Origin: Planctomycetota bacterium
Lineage (GTDB): Bacteria > Planctomycetota > Phycisphaerae > WQYP01
Assembly: GCA_021826605.1 (NCBI GenBank)
Contig: JAKAZF010000203.1
Location: 1 to 5,940, forward strand
Length of the DNA stretch: 5,940 nucleotides
Direction of reading: 5' to 3'
Shown here: in pieces, positions 1-5,540 of the stretch
How the letters are laid out: each line of letters opens with the position of its first letter
Numbering within the stretch: position 1 is the stretch's first letter
Made by a program: the position numbers and the translations under genes
The notes under the pieces: generated by a model
What the model was told of the DNA's origin: nothing
Databases searched by the model: none
Seen by the model: the letters and a program-made list of their open reading frames with translations, nothing else

Positions 1-1
1 T

Positions 2-187
2 TATTTTCTGATAGCGTTTGCCCTAGCCCACAAGCACGTGGTGGTGACGCACGAAATCGCCAGTGATGGTATAAAGCGCGTCAAAATCCCAACCGTCTGC
101 ATTGGCCTGAAAATCAAATGTATCGGTCCGTACCAAATGTTGAGAAACCAGCGTGCCAAGTTCGTGCTCGACCGCCGGACCGCGTAA
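2..187 (+). CDS. DUF4411 family (PIN-like) protein, C-terminal 61 residues; 5' end outside window
   Basis: An open frame enters from the left edge (base 1 ends the preceding codon) and stops at TAA 185-187. The peptide begins YFLIAFALAHKH and continues VVVTHE (about residues 13-18), then KRVKIPTVC (25-33), CIGPYQMLR (40-48) and ends AKFVLDRRTA. This order (D/x-x-LIA-x-A, VVTHE, KIP-x-C, a final x-EMLR-x-x-x-x-FV segment) is what I recall of the C-terminal half of DUF4411 proteins. That family is considered PIN-like and is often found as the toxin-like partner of an ImmA/IrrE-type or HTH protein. PIN-like proteins are typically metal-dependent RNases, so the acidic residue of VTHE may belong to the active site (inference). 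The N-terminal half and any antitoxin lie outside the window. Minus-strand ORFs over the same bases do not resemble anything and are taken as shadows. The family call comes from memory of motifs, not from a search. Confidence 0.72.
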   Translation, partial: YFLIAFALAHKHVVVTHEIASDGIKRVKIPTVCIGLKIKCIGPYQMLRNQRAKFVLDRRTA

Positions 188-318
188 CTCCCCAGGCCGC
201 AGACGGAATTGGCACAATTCGGTGCAGCGGGGTTGCACGAGTTGCCGCTTGAGTTGAAAATATGAACGTCGTCGACCGCACAGCGGTTGGCTGGATTCCG
301 CAATGCAAATCAATGACC

Positions 319-323
319 GGAGG
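319..323 (+). promoter_or_regulatory. Shine-Dalgarno sequence of the DinD-like gene
   Basis: GGAGG lies 8 nt before the ATG at 332. It fixes this start and shows that the gene has its own translation signal, separate from the DUF4411 gene 144 bases upstream. I saw no convincing SOS (LexA-type) palindrome in 188-318, although DinD of E. coli is LexA-controlled. Confidence 0.7.
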
Positions 324-331
324 ATTACGCA

Positions 332-802
332 ATGGCAGAAATTTTACCGACGCCCGATTCTTCTCCCTCCGCCGCCAATGGCTTCGAGGAACTCAAACTC
401 GTGAACGCACATGGGGCCGAATACTTTAGCGCCCGGGATTTGCAAGCCATGTTGGGCTACAACCATTGGCGGAACTTCGAGAAGGCGATCACCAAGGCTG
501 TCACCTCATGCGAGAAATCGGGCAATGACCCGGGGCATCACTTTGCGCGCAAAGCGATCGCCGGGGGCAAAGGTGCCGTGCAGGAAGTTCTTGATTTTCA
601 CCTCTCCCGCTTCGCCTGTTACCTGATGGCCCAGAATAAACTCGAACCCACCTGGATCCGTGATGACGTCGGGCGTGACCGCAGTTTGCTGATCTGCTGC
701 AGCGCCTTCCTCGGCAATGCAAGGCAATTTGAAAACCTGACGATCAAGAAAGTTCCAAAGGCAATGCTGAAGAAATGCGAACCACCGTTCAGGCGGGCGT
801 GA
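332..802 (+). CDS. dinD: DinD-like (DNA-damage-inducible protein D) N-terminal domain, C-terminally replaced/truncated
   Basis: Residues 17-102 match the DinD pattern as I know it: GFEELKLVNAHGAEYFSARD (17-36), a LGY-x-x-W-x-x-F segment (41-49), the CE-x-SG motif (60-64), HF near 70-71, and EVLDFHLSRFACYLMAQN (85-102). In E. coli DinD is an SOS-induced protein that inhibits RecA strand exchange, and the N-terminal part is Bro-N/KilA-like. Family members run to roughly 270-300 residues. After the conserved AQN, where GDPRK and the conserved AQ-x-YF segment should follow, this protein reads KLEPTWIRDD and a 54-residue tail unlike the family, ending at TGA 800-802. None of the three plus frames after base 638 restores the family sequence, so a deletion or recombination junction near 638 is more likely than a single frameshift. 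The gene may be a non-functional remnant or a short domain-only protein. The start is set by the GGAGG 8 nt upstream. The symbol denotes family membership, not proven function. Confidence 0.78.
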   Translation: MAEILPTPDSSPSAANGFEELKLVNAHGAEYFSARDLQAMLGYNHWRNFEKAITKAVTSCEKSGNDPGHHFARKAIAGGKGAVQEVLDFHLSRFACYLMAQNKLEPTWIRDDVGRDRSLLICCSAFLGNARQFENLTIKKVPKAMLKKCEPPFRRA

Positions 803-975
803 TGATTATTGGCGGAATCGGTCTGCTGTTGCTGGGAATAAGCACTACCTTCCTCGTGCATCGCCTACCCCAATCACCGCCAGGCACCGGGCTTCAACAC
901 CCTTCGCTCAGCACGGCACCTGGCAGCATCCCATCCGTGTCGCCTGCCCCACCATCCGAAAAAGACCCATTGTGA
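775..975 (+). CDS. Small single-pass membrane protein ORF (hypothetical)
   Basis: A 66-residue ORF has one strongly hydrophobic helix at about residues 9-28 (VMIIGGIGLLLLGISTTFLV). A His-Arg pair follows, then a Pro/Ser-rich tail with PSVSPAPPSEK near the end. The layout suggests a short inner-membrane anchor with an extended tail. Two starts are possible. ATG 775 overlaps the DinD-like ORF by 28 bases. ATG 802 (57 residues) overlaps its stop as TGATG with a weak AGGCGGG just upstream, which would suit translational coupling. The frame ends at TGA 973-975, but the +1 frame stays protein-like from there to 1114, and the switch point is an A5 run at about 960-964. The ORF may therefore be the front half of a frameshifted gene. 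No family is recognised. The surrounding DNA looks rearranged, so it may not be expressed. Confidence 0.35.
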   Translation: MRTTVQAGVMIIGGIGLLLLGISTTFLVHRLPQSPPGTGLQHPSLSTAPGSIPSVSPAPPSEKDPL

Positions 976-1249
976 ACAAAACGGGGACGTAGCCAGTGTT
1001 TACCGCACTGAGGAGCCAAAAGACAAACCCCCAAAACCTGCCGCGGCCGCAGAGGTCATTGCGACCTCGCGGATGTTGCAACAAAACCGCGACCTGCCAA
1101 TCCACTGCGGCTGAAAATTACCCGCGTCACAGGCAACAACGACACCCGGAACCCTGCCTCGACACCGTTTATTTCGCCTTCAATTACGGCGATAAATTTA
1201 GCGTTCGTCGATGGGCATTCTGGGGTACAATGGGCGGTGAGATAATTTT
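965..1249 (+). pseudogene. Probable decayed coding sequence in two frames (gene-poor stretch between the membrane ORF and the AlbA operon)
   Basis: No intact gene is supported here. From about 965 to the TGA at 1112-1114, the frame that is +1 to the membrane ORF reads like real protein: NGDVASVYRTEEPKDKPP, then KPAAAAEV, then SRMLQQNRDLP. From about 1110 to TAA 1243-1245, the frame shared with ORF 775 reads LRLKITRVTGNNDTRNPAST and ends INLAFVDGHSGVQWAVR. One to two indels in A-rich runs (about 960-964 and 1083-1086) could join these to the upstream ORF as one protein with an N-terminal membrane anchor. The final N-x-AFVDGH segment recalls the C-terminal DGH signature of prepilin-like proteins of Planctomycetota/Verrucomicrobiota, but the match is short. 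Other ORFs over this stretch (996-1271 plus, 908-1105 minus) are Arg/Cys/Trp-rich and look like shadows. Confidence 0.35.
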
Positions 1250-1495
1250 ATGGAAATGCAGGTGTGGTTGAACCCCATGATTGCGAAATTACTCAATCCG
1301 ACGGCCCCGCGGCAATCACCGGCGGCCCCATGGGAGCAGATCTGTGACGGCTACCAGCCCAAGCGCAAGGCCTCATTTGAATCACAAGATGCGGTGGATC
1401 AGCGGCACCAAGCCTTGATCGCCGGGATTGAGGCAAAGTTGACGCAGAGCACCAGCGCCAGTAGCGTGGTGGCCTTCCGATGGAGGATGGTATGA
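1250..1495 (+). CDS. Short ORF upstream of the AlbA gene, resembles a C-terminal tail of a larger (helicase/restriction-type) enzyme
   Basis: The 81-residue ORF begins MEMQVWLNPMIAK. Its second half is a charged, probably helical segment (DAVDQRHQALIAGIEAKL, about residues 47-64) followed by a short terminal beta-like end, VVAFRWRMV. A Glu/Lys helix followed by a closing FxxRWRxV strand is a pattern I associate, weakly, with the extreme C-termini of large SNF2/DEAD-type helicases in restriction and defence loci. The first half (residues 1-40) is less protein-like, and another frame (1252-1344) is also plausible there. The ORF may therefore be a 3' remnant left by a deletion of the main gene. 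The start has only a weak GGTGAG 8 nt upstream. The stop overlaps the AlbA start as ATGA (1492-1495), showing that this reading frame was in an operon with that gene. Confidence 0.45.
   Translation: MEMQVWLNPMIAKLLNPTAPRQSPAAPWEQICDGYQPKRKASFESQDAVDQRHQALIAGIEAKLTQSTSASSVVAFRWRMV
1482..1487 (+). promoter_or_regulatory. Shine-Dalgarno sequence of the AlbA-family gene (decides start at 1492)
   Basis: GGAGGA sits 4 nt before ATG 1492, inside the last codons of the preceding ORF. The alternative in-frame ATG at 1480 would lie in front of this sequence with no ribosome site of its own, so 1492 is preferred. The ATGA overlap with the upstream stop indicates translational coupling. Confidence 0.75.
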
Positions 1496-3015
1496 ACCTC
1501 GGTTTAGTAAACAGCATCAGGAAACTATCCGCTCTTCTGGCACAGGGCGAAGGCGAAACCCTTGAGTTCAAACGTTCCACGGGCGAATTAAAGGAGGCCC
1601 TGCAGACCTTATGTGCCTTCCTGAACGGCTCAGGAGGCACACTGCTGTTTGGCATTCGGCCCGACGGAAAAATCGAAGGGCAGCATGCTGCCGACCACAC
1701 GCTCCGTGACATCGCGCAGGCTTGCGACCGCTTTGAACCTCCCGCCCAAGTTTCCATGCAACGCATCAAAGTCAGCCCCGACCGCGATGCCATCGCCGTG
1801 GCCGTTAGAGGCGGACGCGACATGCGGCCTTTCGTGTACGAGGGCCGCGCTTATGAACGGGTCGGCAGCACCACGCGCCGGATGCCGCAGGCAAAGTATG
1901 AGCGTCTACTTGTCGAGCGCGGCCACGCCAAACACCGGTGGGAAAACCTCCCAGTGGAAGGCCTGGCGCTTAAGGCCTTGGACCGAACGGAAATCCTGCG
2001 AACACGCGAACTGGCTATCCAGCAGAATCGCATTTCGGCGGATACAAGCCCTGACGTTGCCGAAATCCTTGATCGTTTAGGACTGCGAATTGACGGCGTT
2101 CTCACACAGGCTGCACTGATGCTTTATGGCAAAACATTTCTTCCCAACTACCCGCAGTGCCTGCTGAAAATGGGACGGTTCCGGGGCACGGAAGTAACCG
2201 GCGAGATCGTGGATAACCGGCAGGAATATATGAACGCCTTCACAATGGTTCATGAAGGCATGGCGTTTCTGGAGCGTACTATGCCGCTGGGGGCGAAATT
2301 CCCGGTGGGGAAAATTTTTCGGGAAGACCGTTTTCCGGTTCCCCTGGGCGCTCTGCGGGAGATACTGCTCAATGCGGTGATGCACCGCGATTACTCCAAC
2401 TACTCGGGCTATGTTGCCATTGCCGTGTTTGACGATCGGATCGAAATACGAAGCTGCGGAAGACTTCCCACAGGCGTCACAGTGGAACAACTCTCCGGGC
2501 GGCACGATTCAAAGCCCCCCAACCCGCTGATCGCGGGAGCTTTCCATCGGACTGGCGCGGTTGAGGTTTGGGGCCGCGGAACAAACCGGGTGATCGCCAT
2601 GTGCCAACAAAACAAGATGGCAGCGCCGGTATTCGAGGATCGCCATGGATTTTTAATCGTTACGTTCAAGGCTCAGATGGTAACTCCGGGCCGAGAGGTA
2701 GAGTCAAAGGTAGGGTCAAAGGTAGAGTCAAAGGTAGAGTCAAAGGTAGAGTCGGAAGTAGAGTCACCCCGCGATCTTTCAACTCGGATACTTACGGAGC
2801 TTCGGTCAGGCGCCGCTTCCAAGGCCCGAATTGCACAGGCCGTTGGCAAGAAAAAATCTGATGGTCAATTACACACAGCCGTGCGAAACCTTCTGACGCA
2901 GGGTCTTATTGAGTACACGCTGCCCGAAAAACCCGCCAGCCGTTTGCAGGAATATCGGCTTACAGATCAGGGCCGTGCTGGAAAGCGAAGCGAGTCCGGG
3001 GACAGAAATGTGTAA
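1492..3015 (+). CDS. AlbA_2/Schlafen-type ATP-binding protein with GHKL-like core and winged-helix C-terminus (COG2865-like)
   Basis: The protein has 507 residues. Residues 18-140 form an AlbA_2 (Schlafen AlbA-like) domain: GEGETLEFKRS (19-29), then CAFLNGSGGTLLFGI (41-55) with DG at 58-59, and the RVGSTTRRMP edge (123-132). Residues about 280-395 form the RecG-related/HATPase_c_4 ATPase-like core: LREILLNAVMHRDYS (288-302, the N-box with E290, N294, H298) and VWGRGTNRVI (359-368, a G-box equivalent). A VESK repeat linker spans 403-425. Residues 428-495 (RILTELRSG, ARIAQAVG, VRNLLTQGLIEY) look like a winged-helix DNA-binding domain. Family members are annotated as putative transcriptional regulators or ATP-dependent helicases (a misleading RecG label) and are frequent in defence islands and restriction loci. 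The length is typical and the reading frame is intact. The gene is coupled by ATGA to the upstream ORF and is convergent with the next gene, 105 bases away. Its exact activity is unknown. It probably acts on nucleic acid in the cytoplasm (inference). Confidence 0.9.
   Translation: MNLGLVNSIRKLSALLAQGEGETLEFKRSTGELKEALQTLCAFLNGSGGTLLFGIRPDGKIEGQHAADHTLRDIAQACDRFEPPAQVSMQRIKVSPDRDAIAVAVRGGRDMRPFVYEGRAYERVGSTTRRMPQAKYERLLVERGHAKHRWENLPVEGLALKALDRTEILRTRELAIQQNRISADTSPDVAEILDRLGLRIDGVLTQAALMLYGKTFLPNYPQCLLKMGRFRGTEVTGEIVDNRQEYMNAFTMVHEGMAFLERTMPLGAKFPVGKIFREDRFPVPLGALREILLNAVMHRDYSNYSGYVAIAVFDDRIEIRSCGRLPTGVTVEQLSGRHDSKPPNPLIAGAFHRTGAVEVWGRGTNRVIAMCQQNKMAAPVFEDRHGFLIVTFKAQMVTPGREVESKVGSKVESKVESKVESEVESPRDLSTRILTELRSGAASKARIAQAVGKKKSDGQLHTAVRNLLTQGLIEYTLPEKPASRLQEYRLTDQGRAGKRSESGDRNV
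2698..2766 (+). repeat. 12-bp in-frame tandem repeat (GTAGAGTCAAAG-type, 5.75 units)
   Basis: Units begin at 2698, 2710, 2722, 2734, 2746 and 2758. They encode VESK, VGSK, VESK, VESK, VESE and a partial VES. Units 1, 3 and 4 are identical, unit 2 has one base change (GAG to GGG), and unit 5 ends TCGGAA. The unit is a multiple of three, so gain or loss of copies keeps the AlbA gene in frame. It lies exactly at the linker between the ATPase-like core and the winged-helix region. Confidence 0.95.
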
Positions 3016-3120
3016 CCGCCTGCCAAATCAGTTGCCAGGGCGTGGCTTATGCGACGTGGGTCGGTGGATCAGCGCGGCGTGGACGTACCACACCGATGCC
3101 AGGAACCGGAATGTGATGTA

Positions 3121-3957
3121 TTATTTACCGGGCGGCACGGAAAGTTCGGTTACACTCACGACGCTCGCACTGGGGATATTGGCTTGCACTCCAGATTCTA
3201 CAACCCAGTAGCTATGTCCATGTTTTACGCAGCTGGTCGCATGGACTGTTGAGCCATTTTTCAGCACAATTACGAATTCCGCTGGTGATGGCTCGTTTTT
3301 TACACGCGCCTTTCCCTCCGCCGCGTGAGGCGCATGGTCCGCGACCCAGCGCATCCCGATCTCGCAAGCCACGTAGTCGTCATCGTAGTCGTCCGAGGTA
3401 CAGTAGGCTTCCACTGATGTTACTCTCCCGAAAACTGTTCGAATTTGGCCCCTTTTCCAAACCAATACGGCCTCTGGGGCCTCGTGTACGGAGATACGCT
3501 GCGGAGGCGGAGCATCAGCCCGGACCATCGCCTTAACCATACGGCGAGCCCCCTCCGGTCCGTACCTTTTGTTGACTTCCGCAATGGCCTCGCGGACGGC
3601 GCGATCGCGCCGGGCGGGCTGATGCCAGTTGATGGTTCCATCGACCTCGAATCCCCCGCCATAATAGCCCGAAGAGACGTCGGTCACCGTAAATACTGCA
3701 ACCAGCTTCCTTCCCACCAGTGTGCTCCGCAAATGGCTAAGCGCGGCGGCCTTGCGATTATCAAGCTGCTGAAGTTGCGCATCGGTCGCGTTGGCGGGAG
3801 GGTTTTCCCGCTCCACCCGTTCTGCTTTAAGAATTGCCGACCCCATCACCCGGCCAAGGGAGATCTGCGCCGATGTCGAACCGTATGAGGCGGGTTTCCA
3901 ACCAAAACTCACTGCTGCCGCCACGATAACCGCAATAATAATCTGCTGGAATTTCAT
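3121..3957 (-). CDS. Exported hypothetical protein with signal peptide
   Basis: The protein has 278 residues. It starts MKFQQIIIAVIVAAAVSFGW, a short basic start followed by a hydrophobic core typical of a Sec signal peptide, so the mature part probably begins near residues 25-31 and acts in the periplasm or cell envelope. Residues 40-80 are helical and charged. Residues 82-110 look beta-rich (KLVAVFTVTD, YYGGGFEVDG). An acidic segment, DDYDDDY (189-195), is bracketed by Cys186 and Cys198, possibly a disulfide and a metal site (inference). The end (FVIVLKNGSTVHAT, YWVVESG, IPSASVVSVT, about 228-270) has the look of a small beta domain repeated in envelope proteins of several Gram-negative groups. 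I do not recognise a named family. ATG 3957 is chosen over the TTG 21 bases upstream because AAGGGA lies 6 nt before it. The gene is convergent with the AlbA gene. No link to defence is evident. Confidence 0.75.
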   Translation of the reverse strand: MKFQQIIIAVIVAAAVSFGWKPASYGSTSAQISLGRVMGSAILKAERVERENPPANATDAQLQQLDNRKAAALSHLRSTLVGRKLVAVFTVTDVSSGYYGGGFEVDGTINWHQPARRDRAVREAIAEVNKRYGPEGARRMVKAMVRADAPPPQRISVHEAPEAVLVWKRGQIRTVFGRVTSVEAYCTSDDYDDDYVACEIGMRWVADHAPHAAEGKARVKNEPSPAEFVIVLKNGSTVHATSCVKHGHSYWVVESGVQANIPSASVVSVTELSVPPGK

Positions 3958-3963
3958 TGGCTT

Positions 3964-3969
3964 TCCCTT
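3964..3969 (-). promoter_or_regulatory. Shine-Dalgarno sequence of the exported protein
   Basis: On the minus strand AAGGGA stands 6 nt before the ATG at 3957. It lies inside the short extension that the TTG start at 3978 would add, so it supports the ATG as the true start. Confidence 0.6.
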
Positions 3970-4016
3970 AAACGGCAATACCCAGCGCCCGGAAACAATA
4001 TCTTAATTTGAGAATT

Positions 4017-4292
4017 TTACCACCCCCGAAAAAACGCCGCAACAAGGCAAGATGCTTGCAAACACATACCACACACGGGCGTGGCAATATTTCCGGGCCA
4101 CACGGCCGTCTGGGGAAACCTCACATAGCCAGCGGCTTCGGTGGTGGTAAAACACAGCCCGTTACTGGTTACAGTATTGGCAATACACGCAGTAACAGCC
4201 AGAAGGCAGATGTTGGCTGGCAGATTCAACACGCCGAGCAAAATAGCAGCGGTAGCGCTTCCGCAAAATGCCCAATGCCGGAGGCTAATCAA
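4017..4292 (-). CDS. Weak ORF: Cys-rich, hydrophobic hypothetical protein
   Basis: A 91-residue ORF lies between the methyltransferase and the exported protein, on the same strand as both. It starts with TTG and no clear ribosome site. A hydrophobic segment (ATAAILLGVLNLPANICLLAV, about residues 14-33) could be a signal or membrane helix. The rest carries several cysteines (CIANT, GLCF, VCGMCLQASC). Its codons look plausible, but the plus strand is also open (4008-4298, 4141-4332), so the coding call is uncertain. It may be a remnant rather than a gene. Otherwise I see no gene in 3958-4348: only a 5-bp hairpin at 4313-4325 without a T-tract. Confidence 0.25.
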   Translation of the reverse strand: MISLRHWAFCGSATAAILLGVLNLPANICLLAVTACIANTVTSNGLCFTTTEAAGYVRFPQTAVWPGNIATPVCGMCLQASCLVAAFFRGW

Positions 4293-4348
4293 CGCTAATC
4301 AGTTTAGCCGTGAACGGTTGCCGTTGGGATAACTGTACACTTATTTAT

Positions 4349-5536
4349 CTATTCGAAAAGAGTGGTTTGTGCAGGCCGAGAAACAGAGGATTTGTTCTTT
4401 CCGACAAAATCGCCCATCTTTTCCCGTCCACTGGCTAATCGTCTTACGGAGGCGGAAATTGCGGGATCGCTGTTGTCGATACCAATAAAATTGCGGCCAA
4501 GTTCCCGTGCTGCTTCCAATGTCGTCCCCGATCCACAAAAGCAGTCAACCACCCAGTCACCAGGATTTGTCGTTGCCCTGATAATTCGGCGGAGCAGGTC
4601 GAAGTTTTTCTCAGTTGGGTATCCGGTCACACGAATATTTTGGTTATGCGCGTCCTTCAGGCCAAGCCAAATATCCTGGATCGGTATACCTTTGCGGGCA
4701 TCGAAATACACCTTGCGGCGAGGATTCCCGCTTGGAGACCAGTAGATTTCACCGGCCCTGTCGAGCTGTTCAAGCTTGCTGGGGCGATATTGCCAATGCT
4801 TCCCTGCAGGAGGCATCCTACCCTTCCATGCGGTGCCGGTCTCCCCATTGCGCGTTCCGGGAGCGTGGAGCGGAACCTTTTTATATCGCCGCCCTGTCGC
4901 CTGGTCAACACATGGGTACTCTTCGCGCATTCGATCTGGTTTCCACCGCAAACACGGGCGGTGCCAGACTGATTCACCATTTTTGGTATAAAAAAGAATG
5001 TAGTCCGAAACATTTCCGAACTGACGCCGCGTATAATTTTTCGGGTTGCATTTGGCGCGAGTGATAAAGTTGCGGAAGTTACACCGGCCGAAAACTTCGT
5101 CCATTATGATCTTCGCCTCAAAGGCCATGTTCTGATCAAGGTGAACAAAAATACTACCGTCATCGGCGAGAAGCTCCCTCAGAACGATCAGCCTCCGCCT
5201 TAGAAATTCGATATAAGCCGCTCCCTCAAGCGTGTCGGAGTATGCGTGTTGAACATCCCGATCAACGAATGCCATTGATGTCGCATACGGAGGATCTATA
5301 TAAACACAACGGACGCGCCCGCACACGGATTTATCCTGAAGCAGTGACAACAGTATACCGAGGTTGTCACCGTACAGTAGCCGATCCCTTGTTTCTCCAA
5401 TATTAACAGTCCTACCTTCCGTGGGCTCTATTTTAAGCACTTCCCGCTGTGGCATTTTGCCATGATATTCGAGATTATAGCTAACTACTCCACCATTGCG
5501 TTTCCGGCCTGACGGTGGAGATATACCCGTTGCCAT
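4349..5536 (-). CDS. Type II site-specific DNA methyltransferase, beta class (N6-adenine or N4-cytosine)
   Basis: The protein has 395 residues and is intact. It transfers a methyl group from S-adenosylmethionine to an exocyclic amino group of a base in the recognition site, protecting host DNA from the partner nuclease. Motif IV is YIDPPYATS (79-87). GSIFVHLDQN (127-136) is the following strand. TGYPTEKN (304-311) followed by LLRRII is the motif X type element, and DCFCGSGTTLEAA (331-343) plus RNFIGID (348-354) is the SAM-binding motif I region. Catalytic motif before SAM motif gives the beta order (N6_N4_Mtase, PF01555). The region between about 150 and 300 should hold the target-recognition part. 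The C-terminus is QTTLFE. ATG 5536 is chosen because GGAGGG lies 8 nt upstream, only 4 nt separate it from the upstream stop, and residues before it are out-of-family. DPPY favours adenine, but the target base cannot be proven here. Confidence 0.92.
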   Translation of the reverse strand: MATGISPPSGRKRNGGVVSYNLEYHGKMPQREVLKIEPTEGRTVNIGETRDRLLYGDNLGILLSLLQDKSVCGRVRCVYIDPPYATSMAFVDRDVQHAYSDTLEGAAYIEFLRRRLIVLRELLADDGSIFVHLDQNMAFEAKIIMDEVFGRCNFRNFITRAKCNPKNYTRRQFGNVSDYILFYTKNGESVWHRPCLRWKPDRMREEYPCVDQATGRRYKKVPLHAPGTRNGETGTAWKGRMPPAGKHWQYRPSKLEQLDRAGEIYWSPSGNPRRKVYFDARKGIPIQDIWLGLKDAHNQNIRVTGYPTEKNFDLLRRIIRATTNPGDWVVDCFCGSGTTLEAARELGRNFIGIDNSDPAISASVRRLASGREKMGDFVGKNKSSVSRPAQTTLFE

Positions 5537-5540
5537 CGCG

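Noticed and set aside
233..266. TTGCAC with an A/T-rich AAATAT/TATGAA box upstream of the DinD-like gene, a possible promoter
   Set aside because: The spacing is 18-22 nt depending on the box chosen and neither element is close to consensus. The organism's promoter rules are unknown.
188..331. LexA/SOS box expected before a dinD gene
   Set aside because: I looked for CTG-N10-CAG, GAAC-N4-GTTC and GTTC-N7-GTTC forms and saw no convincing match.
996..1271. 91-residue plus-strand ORF
   Set aside because: It starts at GTG without a ribosome site, is Arg/Gln/Cys-rich in composition, and competing frames are more protein-like.
2568..2861. ORF with VKGR repeats in another frame of the AlbA gene
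   Set aside because: It is a frame shadow of the 12-bp repeat inside a clearly coding gene.
3016..3120. Terminator between the convergent AlbA and exported-protein genes
   Set aside because: Only a loose GGTGG...CCACACC pairing with a long loop is visible and no T-run follows.
4313..4325. Perfect 5-bp inverted repeat (AACGG / CCGTT, 3-nt loop) downstream of the methyltransferase, a terminator candidate
   Set aside because: The stem is short and no T-tract follows on either strand, so termination is not supported.
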